Source: Roseobacter ponti
GTDB taxonomy: Bacteria > Pseudomonadota > Alphaproteobacteria > Rhodobacterales > Rhodobacteraceae
NCBI RefSeq assembly: GCF_012932215.1
Contig: NZ_CP048788.1
Location: 2,728,001 to 2,792,000 of the forward strand
Reading direction: 5' to 3'
Length of the DNA stretch: 64,000 nt
The notes under the pieces were generated by a model. The model worked only from the letters and a program-made list of their open reading frames with translations, was not told where the DNA came from and did not search any database. Positions within the stretch are counted from its first letter, which is position 1; the number at the start of each line of letters is the position of its first letter. Of this stretch, positions 8,365 through 17,261 are shown piece after piece. The position numbers were made by a program, and so were the translations under genes.

Positions 8365-11300
8365 ATGCAGATCGCCCGCAACGCCATTGAGCGCCCGCTT
8401 TACACCTGGTTGCTGATGCTCTTCTGCCTGCTCGGCGGTGCGGCGGGGTATCTCTCAGTCGGCAAGCTCGAAGACCCCCTCTTTACGCTTAAAAACGCGC
8501 TGGTGATCACCCCCTACCCCGGCGCCACCGCATCCGAGGTGGCCACCGAAATTTCAGAAGTGCTGGAAAACGAAATCCAGCAGATGGATGAGGTCAAGAC
8601 AATCACCTCTTCAAACCGGCCAGGCGTGTCGATTGTCGAGGTTGAGGTGCGCGACAGCTATGATGGCGACGCGCTGCCCCAGGTCTGGGATGATCTGCGC
8701 GACCGGGTATCTGACGCAGTGGCCGATCTGCCGGCGGGCGCGCAGCCACCTGTGGTCAATGATGATTTTGGCGATGTGTTCGGTATTTTCTATGCGGTCA
8801 CAGCACCCGGGTTCACCGATGCTGAAATCTGGGAGATCTCAAATTACCTCAGGCGCGAAGTGCTTTCGGTGGATGGTGTCGCCAATGCGCAGCTGATGGG
8901 CCTGCCCGAAGAAGCTATTTTTGTAGAACCCGACAGCAGCACGATTTCGAACCTGGGCGTTGATCCCGGCGTGATCCTCGAGGCAGTCGCCACCGCCGAC
9001 AGTGTCGTTCCGACCGGATCCACCCGCTCGGGCGATCGCGAACTGCGCGTGGATGCCCCGACGGGTGAGAGCAGCGTCGATGAGATCGCCGGCCTGTCGT
9101 TCGGGTTCCGCGGCGAAGTAATCAACCTGCTGGACATCGGAGAGGTTTTTCGCGGGCGCGTGGCACATCCCGAGCAGATTATCCGCCACAACGGGGTGCC
9201 GGCCTTTACGCTGGGGATTGCCGGGCTGTCCTCACGCAACATCGTCTCGGTCGGACAGGCCGTCGAGACGCATCTCGATGAAATCAGCTCTATTCTGCCC
9301 GCCGGTGTCACGCTACACCCGATCTATGAACAGCACCGGGTTGTCGATGAGGCCAACACCGGGTTTCTGACCAGTCTGGCGCTGTCGGTCAGCGTCGTCA
9401 TCGCGGTGCTGGCTATCTTTATGGGCTGGCGCGCGGCGCTGGTGGTGGGCATTTCGCTGCTGCTGACGGTGACGGCCACGTTCTTTTTTATGTTTCTCTT
9501 CGATGTCAAAGTCGAACGGATCAGTCTCGGTGCCCTGATCATCGCCATGGGCATGCTGGTGGATAACGCCATCGTGGTCGCCGAGGGCATGCAGGTAGAG
9601 ATGCGCCGCGGCCGCAAAGCACCCGATGCCGCACAGGAGGTTGCCCGCAAAACCCAGGTTCCGCTTCTCGGGGCAACGGTGATCGGCATCATGGCCTTTG
9701 CCGGGATCGGGCTTTCACCGGATGCCTCCGGAGAATTTCTGTTCTCGCTTTTTGCGGTTATCGGAATTTCGCTGATGCTTTCCTGGCTGCTGGCCATCAC
9801 CGTGACACCCCTGCTGGCGCATTACTTCTTTCAGGTCGGCGGCCTCGAAGAGGGAGCCGATGCCTATGACGGTCCGCTCTTTCAGACTTATGGCAGGCTG
9901 GTGCGCGGCGCCCTGCGGGTCCGCTGGCTGGTCATTGTCGCGCTGCTGGGGCTTACGGTTGCGTGCTTTGCGGCTTTCGGACAGGTGACGCAGCAGTTCT
10001 TCCCGCCCGCCAATACGCCGATCTTCTATTTCAATTATAAGGGGGCTCAGGGCACCGCAATTCAGGAGACGAGCCGCGATCTGGCGGTCATCGAAGACTG
10101 GCTGCTGGCGCGCGATGATGTCCTTTCGGTGACGAGTTCAGCAGGCCAGGGTGTGACGCGCTTTGTGCTGACCTATAATCCCGAACAGCGGGATTCCTCC
10201 TACGGGCAGTTGATCATTCGCGCCGCTACCCCTGAAGCGATCCCGGCCATCCGGGCCGATCTGGATCAATATGCAGCCAGTGCGATCCCATGGGCCGAGA
10301 GCCGGTCCGAGCGGGTCATCTACGGCCCGCCGACAGGGGCGGATGTCGAGGTGCGCTTCTCCGGTCCCGATCCGGATGTTCTGCGCCGGCTGGCGACGGA
10401 GGCGCTCGACGTTCTGGAAACCGCGACACCAGATCTGCACACCGAACGCACCAACTGGCGCGAACGCGAGGTCGTGACCCGTCCGGTCTTTGCCGAGGAC
10501 CGCGCCCAGGCGGTTGGTGTTTCAAGGTCTGACGTGGCGCAATCCATAGCGCTTGCAACAGACGGGATCCGGGCGGGCGACTACCGCGAACGCGAAAGGC
10601 TGATCCCGATCATTATCCGCACTCCCCGCGATGAAGTGGCCGAAGCCGGGCAGATGCTGGACCAGATCGTCTGGTCCCCGGCACTGGGGGATTATCTGCC
10701 GCTTGATCAGATGATCGACGGCTTTGACGTGGTGGTGCGCGACACACTCATCGAACGCCGGGGCCGCGTGCCGACGATCAGCGTACAGGGCAATGTGATT
10801 GAAGGGGTCACCCCGCCCACCGCATTCGCGGCAGTGCGTGGCAGCATCGAAGCGATCCCGCTGCCGCCGGGATATCAGATGGAATGGGGCGGTGAGTTTG
10901 AAAGCGCGGGTGAGGCGCAGGCTTCACTGGGGCGCCAGATGCCGCTGAGTTTCGGAACCATGTTGCTGATCACCGTGCTGCTTTTCGGCTCGCTGCGTCA
11001 GGCTGCTGTTATCTGGACGATCGTGCCAATGGCCGTGAACGGGGTCGCGCTGGGGCTGCTCTTCACCGGGGTGCCGTTCAGCTTTACGGCGTTGCTCGGG
11101 CTGTTGTCGCTGTCGGGTATGCTGATCAAGAACGCCATCGTGCTGGTCGATGAGATCGACGCGCAGAAAGCGGACGGCCTTGCGCAGGACGATGCCATTG
11201 TTCTTGCCTCTGTCAGTCGCCTCAGGCCCGTGGTGCTGGCAGCCGGCACGACGATCCTCGGGATGGCGCCCCTTCTGACCGACAGCTTCTTTGTTGCGAT

Positions 11301-11457
11301 GGCTGTGACCATTATGGCGGGCCTTGGCTTCGCGTCTGTTCTGACCCTGATCGGCGTACCGGTGCTCTACCACACCTATTTCCGACGCGAACGGCGCGCT
11401 GACCGGGAGAAGGCCACCAATGGGCCGGAGCCGGGCGCAGAACCGACGGTAGCCTGA
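8365..11457 (+). CDS. RND (AcrB/HAE1-like) efflux permease
   Basis: 1030 residues, the normal length for hydrophobe/amphiphile RND pumps. A first membrane helix near residue 12 is followed by a periplasmic porter domain, helices at ~335-480 including GALIIAMGMLVDNAIVVAEG (the TM4 region with the proton-relay aspartate), a second periplasmic repeat, and C-terminal helices with LLSLSGMLIKNAIVLVDEID. It is a proton-driven exporter of the tripartite type; the substrate is unknown. It is co-transcribed with the adaptor. No outer-membrane channel gene follows, so it would use one encoded elsewhere. Confidence 0.93.
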   Translation: MQIARNAIERPLYTWLLMLFCLLGGAAGYLSVGKLEDPLFTLKNALVITPYPGATASEVATEISEVLENEIQQMDEVKTITSSNRPGVSIVEVEVRDSYDGDALPQVWDDLRDRVSDAVADLPAGAQPPVVNDDFGDVFGIFYAVTAPGFTDAEIWEISNYLRREVLSVDGVANAQLMGLPEEAIFVEPDSSTISNLGVDPGVILEAVATADSVVPTGSTRSGDRELRVDAPTGESSVDEIAGLSFGFRGEVINLLDIGEVFRGRVAHPEQIIRHNGVPAFTLGIAGLSSRNIVSVGQAVETHLDEISSILPAGVTLHPIYEQHRVVDEANTGFLTSLALSVSVVIAVLAIFMGWRAALVVGISLLLTVTATFFFMFLFDVKVERISLGALIIAMGMLVDNAIVVAEGMQVEMRRGRKAPDAAQEVARKTQVPLLGATVIGIMAFAGIGLSPDASGEFLFSLFAVIGISLMLSWLLAITVTPLLAHYFFQVGGLEEGADAYDGPLFQTYGRLVRGALRVRWLVIVALLGLTVACFAAFGQVTQQFFPPANTPIFYFNYKGAQGTAIQETSRDLAVIEDWLLARDDVLSVTSSAGQGVTRFVLTYNPEQRDSSYGQLIIRAATPEAIPAIRADLDQYAASAIPWAESRSERVIYGPPTGADVEVRFSGPDPDVLRRLATEALDVLETATPDLHTERTNWREREVVTRPVFAEDRAQAVGVSRSDVAQSIALATDGIRAGDYRERERLIPIIIRTPRDEVAEAGQMLDQIVWSPALGDYLPLDQMIDGFDVVVRDTLIERRGRVPTISVQGNVIEGVTPPTAFAAVRGSIEAIPLPPGYQMEWGGEFESAGEAQASLGRQMPLSFGTMLLITVLLFGSLRQAAVIWTIVPMAVNGVALGLLFTGVPFSFTALLGLLSLSGMLIKNAIVLVDEIDAQKADGLAQDDAIVLASVSRLRPVVLAAGTTILGMAPLLTDSFFVAMAVTIMAGLGFASVLTLIGVPVLYHTYFRRERRADREKATNGPEPGAEPTVA

Positions 11458-11934
11458 CAGGTTGAGGATCGCGGGGCCGGGATTTTCCGGCGCACCCCGG
11501 CCATCTTTGCCGCCGGATCAGGGCGATTCCGTCTTTGGTTTCCCGGACCGGTGGCGGGAATCGCTTCAAAACGTTACCGGCCTGCCCGAAATTAGGGAGC
11601 ATTTTAACGAATTGCGGCATGCCTGTGGCACTGCCCGTGACCCGGCTCGCCACATTTCCGCCGCGATAGATGCTCCGTTGATCAGCGCTCAAGCCGTTAA
11701 TAAACCGGTCATATCTGCAAAAAACCGATTAAGGCGGGCTCCGGCACCCCGGGCGGGCTGCCATGTTTTCAGCACCGTTCGAGCCTCTTTTCCGCACCGA
11801 TCGGGCTCAACCCGTCCGATTTACGTCCAAACTTTGCCATCAGGACCCGGGATAAAGTTTTCAGTCGCGCTTTCTTTCGCTGCCGGGAAAGCAAACAGCG
11901 CTGGCTCCTGATGAAACTGAATGAGGCTCCAGAT
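11458..11934. other. intergenic region without a recognised gene
   Basis: About 480 bp between the RND permease and the transglutaminase-like gene. A plus-strand open frame crosses it (11462-11911), but it has arginine/proline-rich composition without family resemblance and no good RBS, so I read it as non-coding. It should contain the promoter of the downstream gene; no convincing boxes or hairpins stood out. Confidence 0.4.
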
Positions 11935-12570
11935 ATGACCGACTTTGCGATCAGACGTTCTGCTCACCGCCACCCGCTCAGGAAACTTCCCCGCCTGGCC
12001 GCAGGCCTATTTGCTCTTGGCCTTGGTCTCAGTCTCGCGGTTCTGCCTGCGACAGATGCACATGCCGGTGACGGAAACAGTTTCCTGCCCGCCAAAATGG
12101 CCATTGCCGCCCCAACGGGCGCGCGCAATCTGTGCGGAAAGTACCGGTGGGCCTGCTCGCACTCGGGAACCAGCGGTAAGGTGTCGCAAAGCGATCTGCG
12201 CAAGGTCGATCAGATCAACCGCCGGGTTAACCGTCAGATCCGTGAAGTCACCGACCAGTCACAGTACCGCAAGGCCGACTACTGGACACTGCCTCAGTCC
12301 AGCCGCGGCGATTGCGAGGATTTTGCGCTGCTCAAAAAGAAAGAGCTGATGCGGGCCGGATTTGCCCCGCAGAACCTGTTGCTTACCACAGTTCTGGACC
12401 GTCAGGGACGCAGCCACGCTGTTCTTGTGGTGCGCACGACTGCCGGCGACTATGTGCTCGACAACCTCAATGACAAGGTCAAACCCTGGAAAGCCACGCG
12501 CTATACCTTCCTGCGCATGCAAAACCCCCGAAATCCCGGCGCCTGGGTCGGCGTGCTGACCAAAGCCTGA
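11935..12570 (+). CDS. transglutaminase-like cysteine peptidase (BTLCP / LapG-like)
   Basis: 211 residues from ATG 11935, chosen because GAGG lies 8-12 nt upstream; ATG 11911 has no comparable RBS. A signal peptide (hydrophobic ~24-43, ending DAHA) is followed by a papain-like core with Cys127 in RGDCEDFALLKKKEL, His in RSHAVLVV and Asp in YVLDNLND. This matches the bacterial transglutaminase-like cysteine proteinase family; LapG members cleave surface adhesins in the periplasm under c-di-GMP control. No LapD-like partner is adjacent. It faces the GDGGDGT-repeat protein across a shared terminator; whether the two interact is only a conjecture. Confidence 0.85.
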   Translation: MTDFAIRRSAHRHPLRKLPRLAAGLFALGLGLSLAVLPATDAHAGDGNSFLPAKMAIAAPTGARNLCGKYRWACSHSGTSGKVSQSDLRKVDQINRRVNRQIREVTDQSQYRKADYWTLPQSSRGDCEDFALLKKKELMRAGFAPQNLLLTTVLDRQGRSHAVLVVRTTAGDYVLDNLNDKVKPWKATRYTFLRMQNPRNPGAWVGVLTKA

Positions 12571-12591
12571 CCTCTCAGGTCACTTCAAAGT

Positions 12592-12621
12592 AAAAAGCCG
12601 CGGTCCTCACCGCGGCTTTTT
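12592..12621. terminator. bidirectional intrinsic terminator
   Basis: AAAAA-GCCGCGG-TCCTCA-CCGCGGC-TTTTT: a perfect 7-bp GC stem flanked by A5 and T5, so it can terminate both the transglutaminase-like gene (plus) and the repeat-protein gene (minus), which converge here. Confidence 0.93.
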
Positions 12622-12642
12622 ACGTTTTCAATAAGTGACTGA

Positions 12643-15246
12643 TCAGCGGTTGTTGCCGCGGCCAGCGCCGTTGTCGCTCCGGTTCCCGCCGCCATTGCTG
12701 CCGCCGTTCCCGCCGCCGCTGTTACCATTGCCTGTGCCCGGACCGTCGCCGTCGTTATTGCCCCCGCCGTTTCCGGGGTTGCCGGCGTTGCCGTTACCGT
12801 TGCCAGGGCCATTGCCGTCACGGTTGCCACCGGCGTTACCGGGGCTGTTCCCGCTGCCATCAACGCCGCCGCCATTTCCGTTCCCGCCGCCATTATTGCC
12901 GCCGTTCCCGTTGCCATTACCGCCGTTGCCGGTGCCCGGACCTGATCCGCCGGTGTTACCGCCGCCGTTCCCGGGGTTCCCGGCATTGCCATTGCCGTTG
13001 CCGGGCCCGTTGCCGTCACCATTGCCTCCGGCATTGCCGTTCCCGCCGCCACTATTGCCGCCGTTCCCGTTGCCATTACCGCCGTTGCCGGTGCCCGGAC
13101 CTGATCCGCCGGTGTTCCCGCCGCCACTATTGCCGCCGTTCCCGTTGCCATTACCGCCGTTGCCGGTGCCCGGACCTGATCCGCCGGTGTTACCGCCGCC
13201 GTTCCCGGGGTTGCCGGCATTGCCATTCCCGTTGCCGGGCCCGTTGCCGTCGCCATTGCCACCGGCATTACCGTTCCCGCCGCCATTATTGCCGCCGTTC
13301 CCGTTGCCATTACCACCGTTGCCGGTGCCCGGACCTGATCCGCCGGTGTTACCGCCGCCGTTCCCGGGGTTGCCGGCATTGCCATTCCCGTTGCCGGGCC
13401 CATTGCCGCTTCCGTCAACGCCGCCATCGCCACCGTCGCCAGTGCCATCACCGCCGTCACCAGTTCCATCACCGCCGTCACCGGTGCCGTCGCCACCGTC
13501 ACCAGTGCCGTCGCCACCGTCACCAGTGCCATCACCGCCGTCACCAGTTCCATCACCGCCGTCACCGGTGCCGTCGCCACCGTCACCAGTGCCGTCGCCA
13601 CCGTCACCAGTGCCATCGCCACCGTCGCCAGTGCCATCGCCGCCGTCGCCAGTGCCATCACCGCCATCGCCGGTGCCATCGCCACCGTCGCCGGTGCCAT
13701 CACCACCGTCGCCGGTTCCATCACCGCCGTCACCAGTTCCATCACCGCCGTCACCGGTGCCGTCGCCACCGTCACCAGTGCCGTCGCCACCGTCACCAGT
13801 GCCATCGCCACCGTCGCCAGTGCCATCGCCGCCGTCGCCGGTGCCATCACCGCCGTCGCCGGTGCCATCGCCACCGTCGCCGGTGCCATCACCACCGTCA
13901 CCAGTTCCATCACCGCCGTCACCGGTGCCGTCGCCACCGTCACCGGTGCCGTCGCCACCGTCACCAGTGCCATCGCCACCGTCGCCAGTGCCATCGCCGC
14001 CGTCGCCAGTGCCATCACCGCCATCGCCGGTGCCATCGCCACCGTCGCCGGTGCCATCACCGCCATCGCCGGTGCCATCACCGCCGTCGCCAGTGCCATC
14101 GCCACCGTCGCCGGTGCCATCACCGCCATCGCCGGTGCCATCGCCACCGTCGCCGGTGCCATCACCACCGTCGCCAGTTCCATCACCGCCGTCACCGGTG
14201 CCGTCGCCACCGTCGCCAGTTCCATCACCGCCATCGCCGGTGCCATCACCGCCGTCGCCGGTGCCATCGCCACCGTCGCCGGTGCCATCGCCACCGTCGC
14301 CGGTGCCATCACCGCCGTCGCCAGTGCCATCGCCACCGTCGCCAGTGCCATCACCGCCGTCGCCGGTGCCATCGCCACCGTCGCCAGTTCCATCACCGCC
14401 ATCGCCGGTGCCATCACCGCCGTCGCCGGTGCCATCGCCACCGTCGCCGGTTCCATCACCACCGTCCCCGGTGCCATCGCCACCGTCGCCGGTGCCATCG
14501 CCGCCGTCGCCGGTGCCATCGCCGCCATCGCCGGTGCCATCGCCACCGTCGCCAGTGCCATCACCGCCGTCGCCGGTGCCATCGCCACCGTCGCCAGTGC
14601 CATCACCGCCGTCGCCGGTGCCATCGCCACCGTCGCCGGTGCCATCACCGCCGTCGCCGGTGCCATCACCGCCATCGCCGGTGCCATCGCCACCGTCGCC
14701 GGTGCCATCACCGCCGTCGCCAGTGCCATCGCCACCGTCACCAGTGCCATCACCGCCATCGCCGGTGCCATCACCGCCATCGCCGGTGCCATCGCCACCG
14801 TCGCCGGTGCCATCACCGCCGTCTTCACCGCCATCGCCACCGTCACCGCTCGGTGGACTGCCGCCGGGGCCGCCTTCGCTGCCACCGTCGCCGCCGATCG
14901 CATCGTCGAGGCCATCGTTGTCACCGTCATCAGCGCCGATTGCGCCGGTCGGTTCATCAGAGAGAAGAAGCGCGAGTGCCGGACAGGCCTCGCCCGTGCC
15001 GACAAGAATATCAACGTAATTTGGGTGCCGCTGGATGTAGTCGATGAAGCCCGACGTAATCGTCTCGCAGCTGCAGAGTGCTTCCAGCGAAATGTTTTCA
15101 ACAGCGCCGCGCGTGGAGCTGATGCTGCACTGCCCAAGGCCACCCGACAGACCCTGTGCTCGGACCTCTTGCGGCGACGCGAGACCAAGAGACGTAACCA
15201 ACACAAAGGACGTCGTGGTCCACAACCTCGTCATACTCATACCCAT
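12643..15246 (-). CDS. secreted giant low-complexity protein with 66 tandem GDGGDGT units
   Basis: 867 residues from ATG 15246, chosen because GGGGAAGAG lies just upstream; the frame is open further upstream. Residues ~1-31 are a signal peptide (ending EVRAQ). Residues ~32-105 form a small domain with four Cys ([23 protein letters not shown]). A short DGDNDGLDD segment resembles a calcium-binding type-3 loop. Residues 141-602 are 66 consecutive 7-residue units (GDGGDGT; the first is EDGGDGT), with two Asp per unit. Residues ~603-867 are Gly/Asn-rich with a longer repeat. No outer-membrane barrel, sortase motif or RTX nonapeptide was recognised. I infer an extracellular, strongly acidic, possibly Ca2+-binding spacer or matrix protein; the function is unknown. 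Confidence 0.75.
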   Translation of the reverse strand: MGMSMTRLWTTTSFVLVTSLGLASPQEVRAQGLSGGLGQCSISSTRGAVENISLEALCSCETITSGFIDYIQRHPNYVDILVGTGEACPALALLLSDEPTGAIGADDGDNDGLDDAIGGDGGSEGGPGGSPPSGDGGDGGEDGGDGTGDGGDGTGDGGDGTGDGGDGTGDGGDGTGDGGDGTGDGGDGTGDGGDGTGDGGDGTGDGGDGTGDGGDGTGDGGDGTGDGGDGTGDGGDGTGDGGDGTGDGGDGTGDGGDGTGDGGDGTGDGGDGTGDGGDGTGDGGDGTGDGGDGTGDGGDGTGDGGDGTGDGGDGTGDGGDGTGDGGDGTGDGGDGTGDGGDGTGDGGDGTGDGGDGTGDGGDGTGDGGDGTGDGGDGTGDGGDGTGDGGDGTGDGGDGTGDGGDGTGDGGDGTGDGGDGTGDGGDGTGDGGDGTGDGGDGTGDGGDGTGDGGDGTGDGGDGTGDGGDGTGDGGDGTGDGGDGTGDGGDGTGDGGDGTGDGGDGTGDGGDGTGDGGDGTGDGGDGTGDGGDGTGDGGDGTGDGGDGTGDGGDGTGDGGDGTGDGGDGTGDGGDGTGDGGDGTGDGGDGTGDGGDGTGDGGDGTGDGGDGGVDGSGNGPGNGNGNAGNPGNGGGNTGGSGPGTGNGGNGNGNGGNNGGGNGNAGGNGDGNGPGNGNGNAGNPGNGGGNTGGSGPGTGNGGNGNGNGGNSGGGNTGGSGPGTGNGGNGNGNGGNSGGGNGNAGGNGDGNGPGNGNGNAGNPGNGGGNTGGSGPGTGNGGNGNGNGGNNGGGNGNGGGVDGSGNSPGNAGGNRDGNGPGNGNGNAGNPGNGGGNNDGDGPGTGNGNSGGGNGGSNGGGNRSDNGAGRGNNR
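12650..13400. repeat. long-period imperfect repeats encoding Gly/Asn-rich tail
   Basis: On the minus strand the tail of the repeat protein contains four copies of a block beginning [20 protein letters not shown], mostly followed by [20 protein letters not shown]. The second copy carries an internal partial duplication of the second half. At DNA level the same long strings recur, for example around 12930-13000, 13100-13215 and 13310-13400. Confidence 0.8.
13441..14826. repeat. 21-bp minisatellite, 66 tandem units
   Basis: Unit phase is kept exactly from 13441 to 14826 (1386 bp = 66 x 21). Units differ by single bases that fall on third codon positions of the minus-strand gene, so the encoded heptapeptide stays GDGGDGT; the exception is the 5'-most unit of the gene (Gly to Glu). 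Larger blocks are themselves duplicated: a ~70-bp string starting AGTTCCATCACCGCCGTCAC occurs at 13462, 13546, 13735 and, with one change, 13903. Confidence 0.95.
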
Positions 15247-15570
15247 TTCTCTTCCCCGAAATAACCGCGACGCAGTGCGCCACACTGAAACCAATTAAAC
15301 GTCATATAAATGACAAACTGGCAGCTGCAAGTCCATGTTTTCCACGCCCCGTGGGCCAATTGTGGCAATTTCAGGGCAACGGTCATCCGATGCGAAAACA
15401 GTCTCAGGATAAATATGGTTTTGTTGACGGTCGCGCACGGGGAAAATCTGCAGTGACTTCGCATTTCAGCAATCGTCGCGCCCGGGCAACACAACCGGTG
15501 TTTGCCGTGCCGGAAAAAATACAATCCCAGGTACCGGAAGCGTCTTCCCCGGAAGGCCTGCAGGCAGCTG
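15247..15570. other. intergenic region, probable promoter of the repeat-protein gene
   Basis: 324 bp without a convincing gene. It contains an inverted repeat GTCAT-ATAA-ATGAC at 15301-15314, about 55 bp upstream of the repeat-protein start, which may be a regulator site. No clear -35/-10 pair was identified. The short frames on either strand here do not resemble proteins. Confidence 0.4.
15301..15314. promoter_or_regulatory. 5-4-5 inverted repeat upstream of the repeat-protein gene
   Basis: GTCAT-ATAA-ATGAC is a perfect dyad with AT-rich centre in the leader or promoter area of the 12643-15246 gene. It could be a dimeric regulator site; the regulator is unknown. Confidence 0.3.
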
Positions 15571-16578
15571 TCAGGCACCCGCCCGCAGAAGCCAGTCCCG
15601 CCCGAGGCGCACAGTATTCCGGGCAAAATGCGGCGCCAGTGTGCGGGGTTCGGGGGCCTCGATATGGCTGCCGATCCAGGCCAGCAGCGCCATCCGCCGC
15701 AGCATAATAAAAGTGTCTATTTCCGCCTCATCATGCGGATCAAGGCGGCGCACTGACCGGTATCCCTCAAGCCATGCACGGCGCAGAGCGGGAACCGCCG
15801 GATCATCCTCAATAAAGCTGATCGCCGCCGCGAAATCGTACATGAACCAGCCGGTACCACAGTCGTCAAAGTCGATCAGACGAGTGCCTTCGGCATCCTG
15901 CAGAAGGTTAGCCAGACGCATATCAGCATGGATCAGATTGAACCGGTCGGGCGTTTTCCCATAGGCGTCGAGGCGTTTGCAGACCACCCTTTCGACGTCT
16001 TCAAGAACCTGTCGCGCAGGCTCATCGACGCCAGGAGCATCACGCCAGTTGCCCCAGGTGGGCGCAGACCCGAAAACGGCCTCTTCGTCCCAGACAAGAC
16101 GTTCAAAGGGTCGCGGTTTCTGCCAGCCCAGAACATGGGTGTGGCATCGCGCTGCCATCGCCCCGACGGTGCTGAAGCCTGCGGTCATGTCAGAGGTCTG
16201 ATCGGGCGCGGCGCCGGGCAGATGCTCGAAAAGCACGAGATACCTGGCCGACGGCAAACCCGGCGTGCCAGCCTGCTGGATAACTTTGCCATTGCGCCCC
16301 GTGAACATCTTCGCAGTGGGTACAACGTCAGCGCCGCGCAGGGCCTCAATCCATGCCAGTTCGCAGGCAATAGCGCGTTTCGAATGATATCCCTCGCGGT
16401 GCACACGCAGCACGGCCCGAAATCCCCTGGTATTTTCGATCAGCCATGTGGTGTTTTCCGACACGTTGATCAGACGCGGCGTGACATCCCGGGGAAGATC
16501 CCAGAGGGCAAGCCCGTTGCGCACCAGGTCTTCAAGATGCACCAGCAGTGTGCTGAGCGGAATATCGCGGTCGGTCAC
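15571..16578 (-). CDS. phosphotransferase family protein (aminoglycoside/choline kinase fold)
   Basis: 335 residues. The kinase-like catalytic loop LIHADMRLANLL (Brenner H-x-D-x4-N motif) is followed by the metal-binding LIDFDDCGTGWFMYDFA. The N-terminal lobe has the beta-strand pattern ENTTWLIEN...FRAVLRVHR. This places it in the APH/homoserine kinase II/SrkA-like superfamily; the substrate is not predictable. It is monocistronic on the minus strand. Confidence 0.82.
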   Translation of the reverse strand: MTDRDIPLSTLLVHLEDLVRNGLALWDLPRDVTPRLINVSENTTWLIENTRGFRAVLRVHREGYHSKRAIACELAWIEALRGADVVPTAKMFTGRNGKVIQQAGTPGLPSARYLVLFEHLPGAAPDQTSDMTAGFSTVGAMAARCHTHVLGWQKPRPFERLVWDEEAVFGSAPTWGNWRDAPGVDEPARQVLEDVERVVCKRLDAYGKTPDRFNLIHADMRLANLLQDAEGTRLIDFDDCGTGWFMYDFAAAISFIEDDPAVPALRRAWLEGYRSVRRLDPHDEAEIDTFIMLRRMALLAWIGSHIEAPEPRTLAPHFARNTVRLGRDWLLRAGA

Positions 16579-16985
16579 ACTTGCCCCTTTTTCCTGCGCG
16601 GATTCTGCTTTGTGGCATCAAACAGAAGTTACACCGGGACGCAACGCCCGAACGACCGCACCTGCACGGCGCAGGAATGGGCGGGTGCGGGCCTGCGAGC
16701 AGGCAGGTGACAGGAATGATGTGGCCGGTTGTGTCGCGTGACTACATCCTGCCCTAAGTTCAGTTCAACCAGCTGAGCCAGCGGAACTCATCACGGTAAG
16801 GGTGCAACAGGATCCGGCCATCTGCATTCGGGAAAAATTGCGCCGGCGCGTGCCGCGTGGGACAAAACTGGCGCATCGGGATGCGGAGAATTACGAGGGC
16901 TGTAAAAGCGGGCTGTGCCGGTAGCCGTCAAAACCCACAGGATCTGTCGGGGTGTACCGGGATGCCGGGGCAGACCCGGAATATA
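16579..16985. other. intergenic region with no recognised feature
   Basis: About 400 bp between the phosphotransferase gene and tRNA-Leu. The open frames here are short, without family resemblance or RBS. It presumably holds the phosphotransferase promoter. Confidence 0.4.
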
Positions 16986-17071
16986 TGGTGCGGATGAGAA
17001 GACTCGAACTTCCACGGGTGTTACCCCACAGCGACCTCAACGCTGCGCGTCTACCATTCCGCCACATCCGC
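16986..17071 (-). tRNA. tRNA-Leu (anticodon GAG)
   Basis: 86-nt class II tRNA on the minus strand. The acceptor GCGGATG (17065-17071) pairs with CATCCGC (16990-16996), with discriminator A and encoded CCA at 16986-16988. The anticodon arm CAGCG-TTGAGGT-CGCTG gives GAG. A long variable arm and the T-loop TTCGAGT are visible. Confidence 0.97.
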
Positions 17072-17261
17072 ACATTGAATGGTGAGGCGTCTTTAGCGTG
17101 ACCTGTGCAGCTTGTGAAGAGCCATTATGTAAGAAATTCGCGCGCTCCCTGCCTGTTCTGCCGCCGGGCGCCCTCGCAGTGCGGCACCCGGGACATCAGA
17201 AAGGTCACACCGGCGGCGGGCGCGGTTTACAGATGATGCCGGCGCGCGGTATGGGCAGGGC

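Noticed and set aside
11462-11911. 149-codon ORF between the RND permease and the transglutaminase-like gene
   Set aside because: No RBS at the start, Arg/Pro-rich composition and no recognisable domain.
12585-15206. Long open frames in the other registers across the 21-bp array (plus-strand PPSPVPS repeat; second minus-strand MAPATVA repeat)
   Set aside because: A repeat length divisible by three keeps several frames open by construction. These alternatives lack signal peptides, RBS and non-repeat domains, and only the GDGGDGT frame explains the wobble-only variation.
12643-15246. CRISPR-like array
   Set aside because: The 21-bp units are contiguous without unique spacers; it is a coding minisatellite.
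12643-15246. RTX/haemolysin-type calcium-binding protein
   Set aside because: The heptad GDGGDGT does not have the GGxGxDxUx nonapeptide spacing and there is no C-terminal type I secretion domain.
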